DNA of 64,000 nucleotides from Erythrobacter sp. (lineage in GTDB: Bacteria > Pseudomonadota > Alphaproteobacteria > Sphingomonadales > Sphingomonadaceae). Of the stretch, positions 9,521 through 17,039 are shown piece after piece. Each line of letters begins with the position of its first letter. The first letter of the stretch is position 1. Under the pieces are notes generated by a model, which was not told the origin of the DNA, made no database searches, and saw nothing but the letters and a program-made list of their open reading frames with translations. The stretch covers positions 62,001-126,000 of the forward strand of contig JAILWQ010000001.1 in NCBI GenBank assembly GCA_025698865.1, written 5' to 3'. The position numbers were made by a program, and so were the translations under genes.

Positions 9521-10764
9521 GCCGCGAACAGCTCGAGCTGCTCGGTCCGGGGCGCAAGCATGCTGCGAAGGTCGGCGCGATCGGTCAGCATCACGGGGCG
9601 CCAGTCGACCGTGCAGATGAACGGCCGCACCTTGGTGATCGAAAGGGTCAGACGCGCCACATCGTCGAGCCGCAGCGTGCGGTGGCGCCGGCTCGCGAGG
9701 ATCTTGTGGACCGCCTTCACCCCCAGCCCGGGCACGCGCAGCAATTGTTCCTTGGTCGCGCGGTTGACGTCGACCGGAAAGCTGTCGCGAAACTTGAGCG
9801 CCCAGGCGAGCTTGGGATCGATGTCGAGCGGCAGATTGCCGTCCGCCTCCGTCGCCTGCATCACCTCGGCCGGCTTGTAACCGTAGAAGCGCATAAGCCA
9901 GTCGGACTGGTACAGGCGGTGCTCGCGGATCAGCGGCGGACGCTTCAGCGGCAACACGGCGCTTGCATCGGGGATCGGGCTGAACGCGCTGTAATAGACC
10001 CGGCGCAGACGGAAATTGTCGTAGAGCCTGCTCGCCTTGCCCACGATATCCGCATCAGTCGCCGCATCGGCCCCGACTATCATCTGCGTCGACTGCCCGG
10101 CAGGCGCGAAGCGCGGAGCGTGGCGGAACCGCTTCTTCGCATCCTTCGCCTCAACGAGATCGCTTCTCACCTTGCCCATCGCGCCTTCGATCTGGCGGGC
10201 GTCTTTGTCGGGCGCGAGGCGGGTCAGACCGGCATCGGTCGGCAGTTCGACATTGATCGAGACGCGATCGGCATAAAGCCCCGCCTGATGGACGATTTCG
10301 GCATCCGCTTCGGGAATGGTCTTGAGATGGATATAGCCGCGAAAATCGTGCTCTTCCCGCAGGATGCGAGCGACTTCGACGATTTGTTCCATCGTGTGGT
10401 TCGAGTTCTTGACGATACCAGAGGAGAGGAACAGCCCCTCGATATAATTGCGCCGGTAGAAGGCGAGCGTCAGATCGACGACCTCCTGCGGCGTGAACCG
10501 GGCGCGCGCCACGTTCGAGCTCTTGCGGTTGACGCAGTAATGGCAGTCGAACACGCAGTGATTGGTCAGCAGGATCTTGAGCAGCGAGATACAGCGTCCG
10601 TCCGGCGCGTAGGCATGACAGATTCCCATCCCCTCGGTCGAGCCGATGCCTTTTGCCGATCCCAGCGAATTCTTCTTCGCCGTGCCGGACGAGGCGCAGG
10701 ACGCATCGTATTTCGCCGCATCGGCGAGAATCTCGAGCTTTTGAAGGATGGTCTGCGAAGCCAT
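9517..10764 (-). CDS. Putative DNA modification/repair radical SAM protein
   Basis: This 415-aa radical SAM enzyme has the cluster-binding CVFDCHYC (Cys70, Cys74, Cys77). Further Cys/His lie just upstream (GMGICHAYAPDGRC), and the core carries IHLKTIPEADAEIV and SINVELPT. A helix-hairpin-helix DNA-binding segment (LRVPGLGVKAVHKIL) is near the C-terminus. The family is known to pair with DUF4130/UdgX proteins and is annotated as a putative DNA repair enzyme; the actual reaction is unknown. It is first in the minus-strand operon with udgX (4-base overlap) and probably dnaE2. A LexA box begins 3 bases upstream of the ATG and contains the ribosome-binding AAGGA. Confidence 0.93.
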   Translation of the reverse strand: MASQTILQKLEILADAAKYDASCASSGTAKKNSLGSAKGIGSTEGMGICHAYAPDGRCISLLKILLTNHCVFDCHYCVNRKSSNVARARFTPQEVVDLTLAFYRRNYIEGLFLSSGIVKNSNHTMEQIVEVARILREEHDFRGYIHLKTIPEADAEIVHQAGLYADRVSINVELPTDAGLTRLAPDKDARQIEGAMGKVRSDLVEAKDAKKRFRHAPRFAPAGQSTQMIVGADAATDADIVGKASRLYDNFRLRRVYYSAFSPIPDASAVLPLKRPPLIREHRLYQSDWLMRFYGYKPAEVMQATEADGNLPLDIDPKLAWALKFRDSFPVDVNRATKEQLLRVPGLGVKAVHKILASRRHRTLRLDDVARLTLSITKVRPFICTVDWRPVMLTDRADLRSMLAPRTEQLELFAA

Positions 10765-10766
10765 AT

Positions 10767-10781
10767 GTTCCTTATATGTTC
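10767..10781 (-). promoter_or_regulatory. LexA box (GTTC-N7-GTTC) of the radical SAM/udgX/dnaE2 operon
   Basis: The top strand reads GTTC-CTTATAT-GTTC, an exact match to the direct-repeat LexA site of alphaproteobacteria. It starts 3 bases upstream of the radical SAM start codon. Read on the coding strand it contains AAGGA, which serves as the Shine-Dalgarno sequence. LexA binding would therefore cover the 5' end of the transcript and the ribosome-binding region. No other such site was seen upstream of udgX or dnaE2. Confidence 0.88.
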
Positions 10782-10899
10782 CGTTGCTGTTTTCGCCAAG
10801 GATTCTTTCGATCCGCGAAACGTCACTCGATATTAACCACGTTGTTTGGCCCGGGTTTCACCTTGTTGCGCGAAAAGCGCGGGACAAGGATACGAGGCA

Positions 10900-11286
10900 A
10901 TGTCGCACCATCACGCTATCGGAGCAGACCGACGCAAGGTTCAACGCTGGGTCGTCGACAGCGACGCACGACTGCGTATGACCGGGGGAAACCGCGAGGG
11001 GCGACTGTCCGATCTCTCGCAGACCGGCGCGCGGTTCGAAGGCAGCAATTTGCCGATGACCGGCGCCTGCGGCTTCCTCGCCTGGTCGGACGAGGAGCAA
11101 TATTGTCGGGTGGTGTGGTCGAGGCCGGGCAGTTGCGGTCTCCAGTTCGACCGGCCCATTCCGCTCGAAACCATTCGCCGCACTGCGGAGATGGTAGAAG
11201 AACGCGAGCAGGCCGTCGCCAGTTTCAACCGGATTCCCATGGGTCGCAAGCGGGAGGGCAGATTGACGCTCGTCGAATGCGATTGA
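10900..11286 (+). CDS. PilZ domain protein
   Basis: This is a 128-aa single-domain protein. The RR pair near the N-terminus (GADRRKVQRW) and the DLSQTGARFEG motif fit the RxxxR and D/NxSxxG signatures of PilZ domains, which bind cyclic di-GMP. No membrane helix or signal peptide is visible. ATG 10900 follows GAGG; a longer in-frame start at 10846 gives an unlikely Cys-rich leader. It is transcribed away from the LexA-boxed operon, with 135 bases of shared upstream region. Its partner is unknown. A multidomain GGDEF-EAL-PilZ protein lies at 61113-63314. Confidence 0.88.
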   Translation: MSHHHAIGADRRKVQRWVVDSDARLRMTGGNREGRLSDLSQTGARFEGSNLPMTGACGFLAWSDEEQYCRVVWSRPGSCGLQFDRPIPLETIRRTAEMVEEREQAVASFNRIPMGRKREGRLTLVECD

Positions 11287-11334
11287 GTGCTGGAGAATGG
11301 TTGGCCGGAAATCGCGGAACGCAAGGAAATCCGT

Positions 11335-11362
11335 GATGTTGTGAAGATGTATCCGCAACATC
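11335..11362 (+). repeat. Short hairpin ahead of the alpha/beta hydrolase
   Basis: GATGTTG at 11335-11341 pairs with CAACATC at 11356-11362 across a 14-base loop. It ends just before the ribosome-binding site (CAGGAG) of the hydrolase that starts at 11376. It could affect translation or mark the 5' end of the message. No T-run follows, so it is not a normal terminator. Confidence 0.4.
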
Positions 11363-11375
11363 AGGAGAACCCCCA

Positions 11376-12203
11376 GTGCCCAACCTCACCACCCGTGACG
11401 GAACCCGTCTTCGCTACAAGGAGCTGGGCCAAGGCCGCCCGGTGATCCTGATCCATGGCTGGCCTCTTTCGGCCGACAGTTGGGACCCGATCATGATGAA
11501 GCTGGCCGATAACGGCTATCGCGCGATCGCTTACGACCGCCGCGGTTTCGGTCGCTCCGACCACGCGCCTTCGGGTTACGACTACGATACGTTCTCCGAC
11601 GATTTGGCCGACGTCATGAAGGAAACCGGCGCGACCGAGAACGTCGCCTTGGTCGGCTTCTCCATGGGCGGCGGCGAGATTGCCCGCTACATGTCGCGCC
11701 ATTCGGGCAAGGGGGTGACGCAGGCAGTGCTGGTCAGCTCTGTCATGCCTTACATGCTGAAGACCGACGACAATCCGGACGGCGTGCCGCAATCGACCTT
11801 CGATGAGATGACCGAAGGGATGAAAACCAACTTCCGCCATTTCTTCACCGGCTTCTTCAAGGATTTCTACGGTGACGGCGTTCTGCGTGACAAGGTGTAC
11901 GACGAAGAGAAGCACTGGGCCTGGATGACCACGATGATGGCCAGCCAGTATGCAACGCTCCAGTCCGCCGCCGCTTTCGCCACCACCGATTTCCGCCCCG
12001 ATCTGCCGAGCTTCAACGTACCGACCTTGGTGATCCACGGCACCAAGGACGAGACCGTGCCGATCGATGCGACCGGACGGCAGGTTGCCGAGAAGGTGCC
12101 GGGCGCCACCCTGATCGAGTACGATGGCGAGCCGCATGCCGTCTTCGCCACGCAGACCGAACGGTTGGGTGACGATCTGCTCGATTTCCTCGGACGAAAC
12201 TGA
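11376..12203 (+). CDS. Alpha/beta hydrolase, non-haem haloperoxidase-like
   Basis: This 275-aa alpha/beta hydrolase has the oxyanion HGW at 27-29, nucleophile elbow GFSMGG at 94-99 (Ser96), acid Asp in HGTKDETVP and His in GEPHAVF. The overall layout (MPNLTTRDGTRLRYKELG start, YDRRGFGRSD) matches the cofactor-free chloroperoxidase/arylesterase group. The true substrate cannot be told. CAGGAG lies upstream of the ATG. It shares a strand with the PilZ gene before it but has its own 89-base leader, and it ends 54 bases before the convergent imuB stop. Confidence 0.92.
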   Translation: MPNLTTRDGTRLRYKELGQGRPVILIHGWPLSADSWDPIMMKLADNGYRAIAYDRRGFGRSDHAPSGYDYDTFSDDLADVMKETGATENVALVGFSMGGGEIARYMSRHSGKGVTQAVLVSSVMPYMLKTDDNPDGVPQSTFDEMTEGMKTNFRHFFTGFFKDFYGDGVLRDKVYDEEKHWAWMTTMMASQYATLQSAAAFATTDFRPDLPSFNVPTLVIHGTKDETVPIDATGRQVAEKVPGATLIEYDGEPHAVFATQTERLGDDLLDFLGRN

Positions 12204-12257
12204 CGCGCTGTCACTGCATCGGCGGGCTGGAGGCGAACCGCCCTTCCCGCCCGCCGG

Positions 12258-13886
12258 TCAGGCGCATAATCCGTGGAGATACCAGTCGGGCGCCCCACCC
12301 CGCCCGTCGCCGATCAGGCCCTGCCTGTATATCCAGTAGCGGCGGCCCGTCTCGTCCTCGATCCGGTAGTAATCGCGCAGGCGCGCATTGCCGCGTTCGC
12401 GCCACCATTCGGGCGCGATCCGCTCCGGCCCCTCCACTCGGGCCACTTCATGCACCGCGCCGCGCCAGCGGAAGCGCTTGGGATAGCCGTCGGGCGTGGC
12501 GTAGAGCACGGCGATACGCTCACTTTTCTCCAGCATCTTCAGCGGTCTGTAATGGAATTCGAAGACTTCCTGCGAAGTCCGCTCCGGCTCCAGTGGCGGC
12601 TGCCATCGCTGTGCGCGTTCGGGGATGTGGCTGGCAAAGGGCACCGGGCGGCGAACCGCTTTCGCGCCCAGCCTGACGGCGAGCCGGTCGATGCAGGTCG
12701 CGAGCGAGGTGCCGTGATACGCCGCCGCGGCCTCGAAATCCGACTGTTCCAGCGAAAGCGGCTCGGCCCAGCTTGCTCGGAGGCGCACCATCTCGATGCC
12801 GAACCCCGCATCGACATTGTCCAGGCGCGAGGAGAACAGCCGGCACATATGATCGGCATCGCGCGTGGCAGCGGCGAATTCGAGACGGCGCAGCACCACC
12901 TCCCCATCGACTCGCCACAGGCCCAGTTCGAGCCGCCGCGCGCCCTCCTCCCGGCCTTCGAGTTCGCGCACCATGTCGAGCGCAAGGTCGTGCATCACCT
13001 GATCGAGCAGCGCGCGATGGCGAATCGGTTCCATCAACCGGCGCTGGACCAGCGGCATCTGTCGGGGAATGACCGGCAACAGAGGTTCGGGAACGCGGCC
13101 GAGGAGCTGGTCAAGGCGGATCAGCGGATTGGCGGCAGGCGATCGGCGATTGCGAAAACGGCGCTGGATCGCGTCACGTCCGCCGCCCCCGTCCTGAACA
13201 GCGGTCAGTTCGCCGAGCCGCTTGAGGCCGAGACGGCGGAGCACCCCCGTCACATCCTCGTCGAGCCGCAGCGCCGCCACCGGCAGGTCGGCAAGGCGTG
13301 CCGTCATGTCATGGACATCGTCCAGTATCGTGCGTTCGGGCCCGAAATGCGCCAGAGCCCAGGCGGCGCCGGCAGTCGGCGCGATCGCGCTGCGGATCGC
13401 CAGATTGCGCCGTGCAAAGGCTGCATGGACATCGGCCAGCAATCGCTCCTCGCCGCCGAACAGGTGCGGCACGGCGGTAACGTCGACCAGCAGACCGTCG
13501 GGCGCGTCCATCGCCGACCATGGCCCCCAGCGCATCGCCCAGACCGCCAGCTTCTCGAGAAAGTCCCTATCGCCGGCCGGATCGTAGAGTGCGGTAACGA
13601 TGCCGGGGCACAGGGTGCGGGCATCGGCCAGCATCATGCCGCGCCCCGCGCCCGCCGCTGCGCCGGCCACGCTCACCGCCTCGATGCGCGGGCCGTGCGC
13701 CGTATCGGCGATGAGAACGAGCGGGCGTGGATCGTCGAGCGCATCGTTGACCGCTCGCCAGCGATCCATCGCCAGAGAGCGGAGCCAGATGGAGAGGATA
13801 CGGCGCGATCGGGTCTGCGGCCTGTCCTCGCCCACCACTGTCCCCAGCTCTAGCCTTCTCCCTGCTCCCTCCGCTGCCGCGGTCAT
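12258..13886 (-). CDS. imuB: ImuB, catalytically inactive Y-family polymerase-like protein of the SOS mutasome
   Basis: This is a 542-aa Y-family polymerase homologue that serves as the scaffold of the ImuA-ImuB-DnaE2 mutasome. The N-terminus (RRILSIWLRSLAMDRW) occupies the place where active Y-family enzymes carry catalytic acidic residues, and the usual acidic residues are not seen there. The middle shows GRGMMLADARTLCPG and the ADLPVAALRLDEDV palm/fingers pattern. The tail contains the ImuB C-terminal segment (FRWRGAVHEVARVEGPERIAPEWW). ATG 13886 overlaps the imuA stop (ATGA); a longer reading to 14417 runs inside imuA and was not used. It is co-transcribed with imuA under the LexA box at 14668. 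Confidence 0.93.
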   Translation of the reverse strand: MTAAAEGAGRRLELGTVVGEDRPQTRSRRILSIWLRSLAMDRWRAVNDALDDPRPLVLIADTAHGPRIEAVSVAGAAAGAGRGMMLADARTLCPGIVTALYDPAGDRDFLEKLAVWAMRWGPWSAMDAPDGLLVDVTAVPHLFGGEERLLADVHAAFARRNLAIRSAIAPTAGAAWALAHFGPERTILDDVHDMTARLADLPVAALRLDEDVTGVLRRLGLKRLGELTAVQDGGGGRDAIQRRFRNRRSPAANPLIRLDQLLGRVPEPLLPVIPRQMPLVQRRLMEPIRHRALLDQVMHDLALDMVRELEGREEGARRLELGLWRVDGEVVLRRLEFAAATRDADHMCRLFSSRLDNVDAGFGIEMVRLRASWAEPLSLEQSDFEAAAAYHGTSLATCIDRLAVRLGAKAVRRPVPFASHIPERAQRWQPPLEPERTSQEVFEFHYRPLKMLEKSERIAVLYATPDGYPKRFRWRGAVHEVARVEGPERIAPEWWRERGNARLRDYYRIEDETGRRYWIYRQGLIGDGRGGAPDWYLHGLCA

Positions 13887-14665
13887 CGTCCCGCCGCGGA
13901 GGGACGTGTCCGTGGCAGTCCCGCCGACGATCCGTGCGCTTCGGTCTCCGCGCTTCCGGCGCGCTCTGCCAGCAGGCGGCTTTCCTCGCCGCGCAGAACC
14001 CATTGTCCGGGCGCATGACCGCGTGCGCGAAAAAGCTCGGCCCGCCATGACGGCGTTCCCGGCGCAGTGGCGTTCCAGCGCGGGGCGGGCGACGGGCTCG
14101 CCACCACATCCCACCGCATTCGCGCCGAAGACAGGTCGTGCGCGGCGTCGAGGCGGACGAGATAGAGCGGCACGCCATGCCGCTCCGCCGACAGTGTCAG
14201 GCGGCGCGAGGCAGTGAAATCCAGCGCCTTGGGATTGCCCGCCATCTCGCCGATCACGAAAGCGATCTCGTGGCAGCGCACCCCTTCCTCCAGAGCGAAC
14301 AGCGCATCTTCCGTCTTTTCCGCAAGAACGTGGATCACCCGGTGGCGCAGATCGCGTGGCAGGCCGGGCCGATAGGGAATGCCGCCGATCCGCACCGCCT
14401 CGCGTGTCTGCACCCACAGCACCGCGCGGCGATCCTCCGCCTCCTGCCCTTCCCCGCGCGGGGCATGGCGCCAGTCGTCGAGCGCAAGTGCGAGCGCCGC
14501 CCCCGCGCCGCTCGCCTCCCGCCCTGAAGCGAAGATCTCGCTATGACACGGCGCACCCTGCATTGCGGCCAGACCGGTTTGCCAGCGAGTGCTGCGCCGC
14601 GCTGCCAGAGCGGCCACGTCGCAGGTCTGCGAGAGAGTTTCGAAGGGCATGGCGGAACGACTCAT
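13883..14665 (-). CDS. imuA: ImuA, RecA-like SOS mutagenesis protein
   Basis: This 260-aa protein resembles the RecA/SulA-like ImuA of the DnaE2 mutasome. Visible stretches are GGIPYRPGLP, IAFVIGEMAGNPKALDFTASRRLTLSAERHGVP and the C-terminal SAARMRW-type region (SSARMRWDVVASPSPAPRWN). No convincing Walker A is seen, as is usual for ImuA. The start is either ATG 14665, whose Shine-Dalgarno AGAAG lies inside the LexA box, or ATG 14650 five codons later. Its stop overlaps imuB by 4 bases. Its position directly after a LexA box supports damage induction. Confidence 0.9.
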   Translation of the reverse strand: MSRSAMPFETLSQTCDVAALAARRSTRWQTGLAAMQGAPCHSEIFASGREASGAGAALALALDDWRHAPRGEGQEAEDRRAVLWVQTREAVRIGGIPYRPGLPRDLRHRVIHVLAEKTEDALFALEEGVRCHEIAFVIGEMAGNPKALDFTASRRLTLSAERHGVPLYLVRLDAAHDLSSARMRWDVVASPSPAPRWNATAPGTPSWRAELFRARGHAPGQWVLRGEESRLLAERAGSAETEAHGSSAGLPRTRPSAAGR

Positions 14666-14667
14666 TT

Positions 14668-14682
14668 GTTCTTCTTATGTTC
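14668..14682 (-). promoter_or_regulatory. LexA box (GTTC-N7-GTTC) of the imuA-imuB operon
   Basis: The top strand reads GTTC-TTCTTAT-GTTC, an exact alphaproteobacterial LexA repeat that starts 3 bases upstream of the imuA ATG. Its position relative to the start codon equals that of the box at 10767-10781. Both sites overlap the presumed ribosome-binding site. Confidence 0.88.
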
Positions 14683-14801
14683 CAACGTCCAGCGATTCGC
14701 AACGCTATGCGCGTTGTTTCCCGCAGAACCGAAAGCCCGCGGGACCCGACCCGCCTCTGGTTCATTGATGGAACAAACCCAACGCGAACAGGAGATACGC
14801 G

Positions 14802-15287
14802 ATGAAGTACAATGAAGGCGATCCGGACAAGCTGAAGAAGAAATTCTGGAAGTCGCTCGCCGACTCGCCCTTCCTGTTCCTGCAACTCGACGGCAAGCCC
14901 GGCACCGCGGTTCCGATGAGCCCGCAGCTCGACAAGGATGCCAACAGCTCGATCTGGTTCTTCACTCACCGCAAGAGCGATTTCTGCGCGCTCGGCCCCG
15001 TTACCGCGACGTTTCAGGGCAAGGGCCACGATATCTATGCTCGCTTCAACGGCACGCTGAGCGAGGAAACGAGCCGCGAGCGTTTCGACCAGTTCTGGAA
15101 CAATTTCGTCGAGGCCTGGTACGACGGCGGCAAGACCGATCCCGACATCTTCTTCATGCGACTGGATCTCGGTCGTGCCGAAATCTGGGATGGCGAGATG
15201 GGCCTGCTCGACACGGCCAAAATGGCGCTCGGGATGAACGTCCACGAGGATGCCGAGGAGCAGCACGTGAAGAGCGCGAACCTCTGA
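14802..15287 (+). CDS. Pyridoxamine 5'-phosphate oxidase-family general stress protein
   Basis: This 161-aa cytoplasmic protein has the split-barrel flavin-binding fold of the pyridoxamine-phosphate oxidase-like general stress family (GSP26 type). Supporting stretches are LKKKFWKSLADSPFLFLQL, IWFFTHRKSDF, ARFNGTLSEE and the EAWYDGGKTDPDIFFMRLDLGRAEIWD segment. Members bind flavin, but their physiological reaction is mostly unknown. GGAGA precedes the ATG. The gene diverges from imuA, so the 136-base spacer that holds the LexA box also serves as its upstream region. A clear terminator follows. Confidence 0.9.
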   Translation: MKYNEGDPDKLKKKFWKSLADSPFLFLQLDGKPGTAVPMSPQLDKDANSSIWFFTHRKSDFCALGPVTATFQGKGHDIYARFNGTLSEETSRERFDQFWNNFVEAWYDGGKTDPDIFFMRLDLGRAEIWDGEMGLLDTAKMALGMNVHEDAEEQHVKSANL

Positions 15288-15306
15288 TCCTCGCTTTCCG
15301 AAAAGC

Positions 15307-15336
15307 AAAGGGCCGCCCATCGAGGCGGCCCTTTTT
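15307..15336 (+). terminator. Rho-independent terminator
   Basis: AAAGGGCCGCC at 15307-15317 pairs with GGCGGCCCTTT at 15324-15334 around a 6-base loop, and a T-run follows. It sits 20 bases after the general stress protein stop. The A-rich left side could also end transcription of the convergent permease gene that stops at 15358. Confidence 0.92.
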
Positions 15337-15357
15337 GTATATGGAGAATTGATCGCC

Positions 15358-16935
15358 TCAGGAGGCGGGCGGAGGATCGATCGGAACCGTCGTCTCGGCG
15401 CCGCCCACATCGTCCACCACCTCGATCACCCCGCGGCCGAGATGGCTGCGACTGCGGCTGTAGCCGAAATATACCAGCAGCCCGATCAGCCCCCATACGG
15501 GCAGGACCAGGATCGCGATGGTCGGCAGGTTCACATAGAGAAACGCACAGCCGATCAGCGTCAGCGGGGCGACAATCCACACACCCGGCAGGCGGAAGCT
15601 GCGCTTGCGATGGGGATCCTTGCGCCGCAGCACCATGATCGCCACGCCCACCATGAAGAACGCGTAGAGCGTGCCCGCATTGGCGTAATCGGCCAGCAAC
15701 CCGACGGGCAGGAACGCCGCGGCGACGGCGACGCCGATCCCCGTGATCACGGTGATGACATGGGGCGTGCGATATTTCGGGTGAATCTTGCTGAGGCGCG
15801 CGGGCAGCAGACCGTCCCGGCTCATCACGAAGAAGATGCGTGTCTGCGCGAAGATCAGCACGAGGATCACCGATGGCAGCGCGATCGTCGCGGCGACCCC
15901 GACGAGGTTGCCGATCGTCGAGAAACCGATCTCGCGCAGCACATGTGCCAGCGCCTCGTCCGAACAGACGAGCCGCGCGGCATATTCGGGCATCGCACAC
16001 TGACGCGCGAGCTCTTCCGACCCCGCCGGGAAGGGAATACCGCCCGGACCCATGATGGGCTGCCCGCCGATCGTCCCGATCGCGCCCGCGGCCACGAGAA
16101 CGTAGAACACGGTGCAGAACAGCAGCGAGCCGATCAGGCCGAAGGGCACGTTGCGCTGCGGATTCTTTGTTTCCTCCGCCGCGGTGGAAACGGCGTCGAA
16201 GCCTACATAGGCGAAGAAGATCGTCGCCGCCGCGCCGACCGCGCCCAGTCCGGTGCCGATTCCGCCGAACACACCCGCGGGCAGGAAGGGGTTGAAGTTC
16301 GCAGCGTCGAAATCGCCGCTGGTCAAAGTCAGCGCGACGAACGCGGTCAGCGCCGTCACCTTGATCGCCACGAGGATCGCGTTGACCTTGGCACTCTCGC
16401 TGGTGCCGACGACCAGCAACCAGGTCACCAGCAGGGCGATGATCACGGCGGGCAGATTGATCACGCCCCCGGCCTCGCCACCCAGCGCCAGCGGCGCGGC
16501 GGCCAAGGCGGCGGGCAGGTGGATGTCGAGATATTGCGCCAGGAGTCCGGCGAAATAACCTGACCAGCCGACGGATACCGCGCTGGCGGCGACGGCGTAT
16601 TCGAGGATCAGCGCCCAGCCGACCGTCCAAGCGAAGAACTCGCCGACGGAAGCGTAGCTGTAGGTGTAGGCGGACCCCGCAACCGGGATCATCGCCGCGA
16701 CCTCGGCATAGCAGAGCGCCGCGAAGATGCAGACCAGCCCGGCGATGGCGAAGGCCAGCATCAGGCCCGGCCCCGCTTTCTGCGCGCCCGCGGCGGTCAG
16801 CACGAAAATGCCGGTGCCGATAATACAGCCGATGCCGAACAGCATCAGCTGGAACCCGCCCAGCGTGCGCTTCAGCGACTTCTTCTCCGCCGTCGCCAGA
16901 ATGGCATCGAGCGGCTTCACTCTTCCAAAGATCAT
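15358..16935 (-). CDS. Amino acid permease (APC superfamily, cationic amino acid transporter type)
   Basis: This 525-aa inner-membrane transporter has about 12 hydrophobic helices. The first helix carries GIGCIIGTGIFVL, the substrate-binding unwound segment of APC transporters, and the conserved ALCYAEVAAMIPVAGSAYTY and FFAYVGFDAVSTAAEE follow. The length and layout are those of the YfnA/cationic amino acid transporter group. Substrate specificity cannot be read from the sequence. It stands 104 bases downstream of the sodium-symporter gene on the same strand, with no obvious strong terminator between them. Confidence 0.93.
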   Translation of the reverse strand: MIFGRVKPLDAILATAEKKSLKRTLGGFQLMLFGIGCIIGTGIFVLTAAGAQKAGPGLMLAFAIAGLVCIFAALCYAEVAAMIPVAGSAYTYSYASVGEFFAWTVGWALILEYAVAASAVSVGWSGYFAGLLAQYLDIHLPAALAAAPLALGGEAGGVINLPAVIIALLVTWLLVVGTSESAKVNAILVAIKVTALTAFVALTLTSGDFDAANFNPFLPAGVFGGIGTGLGAVGAAATIFFAYVGFDAVSTAAEETKNPQRNVPFGLIGSLLFCTVFYVLVAAGAIGTIGGQPIMGPGGIPFPAGSEELARQCAMPEYAARLVCSDEALAHVLREIGFSTIGNLVGVAATIALPSVILVLIFAQTRIFFVMSRDGLLPARLSKIHPKYRTPHVITVITGIGVAVAAAFLPVGLLADYANAGTLYAFFMVGVAIMVLRRKDPHRKRSFRLPGVWIVAPLTLIGCAFLYVNLPTIAILVLPVWGLIGLLVYFGYSRSRSHLGRGVIEVVDDVGGAETTVPIDPPPAS

Positions 16936-17039
16936 ATGGCCCGCGAGCCCCCTCCCACGCCCCCGGACGGGACGATCCCGCTCAGCAAGCCAGAAGCGAG
17001 GGATTTATCCGGACTGGCATTGTCGCAAAAGCGAAATCT

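Noticed and set aside
13887..14417. N-terminal extension of ImuB to 719 aa
   Set aside because: It overlaps imuA in another frame and has no family similarity; the ATGA junction at 13883-13886 is the natural start.
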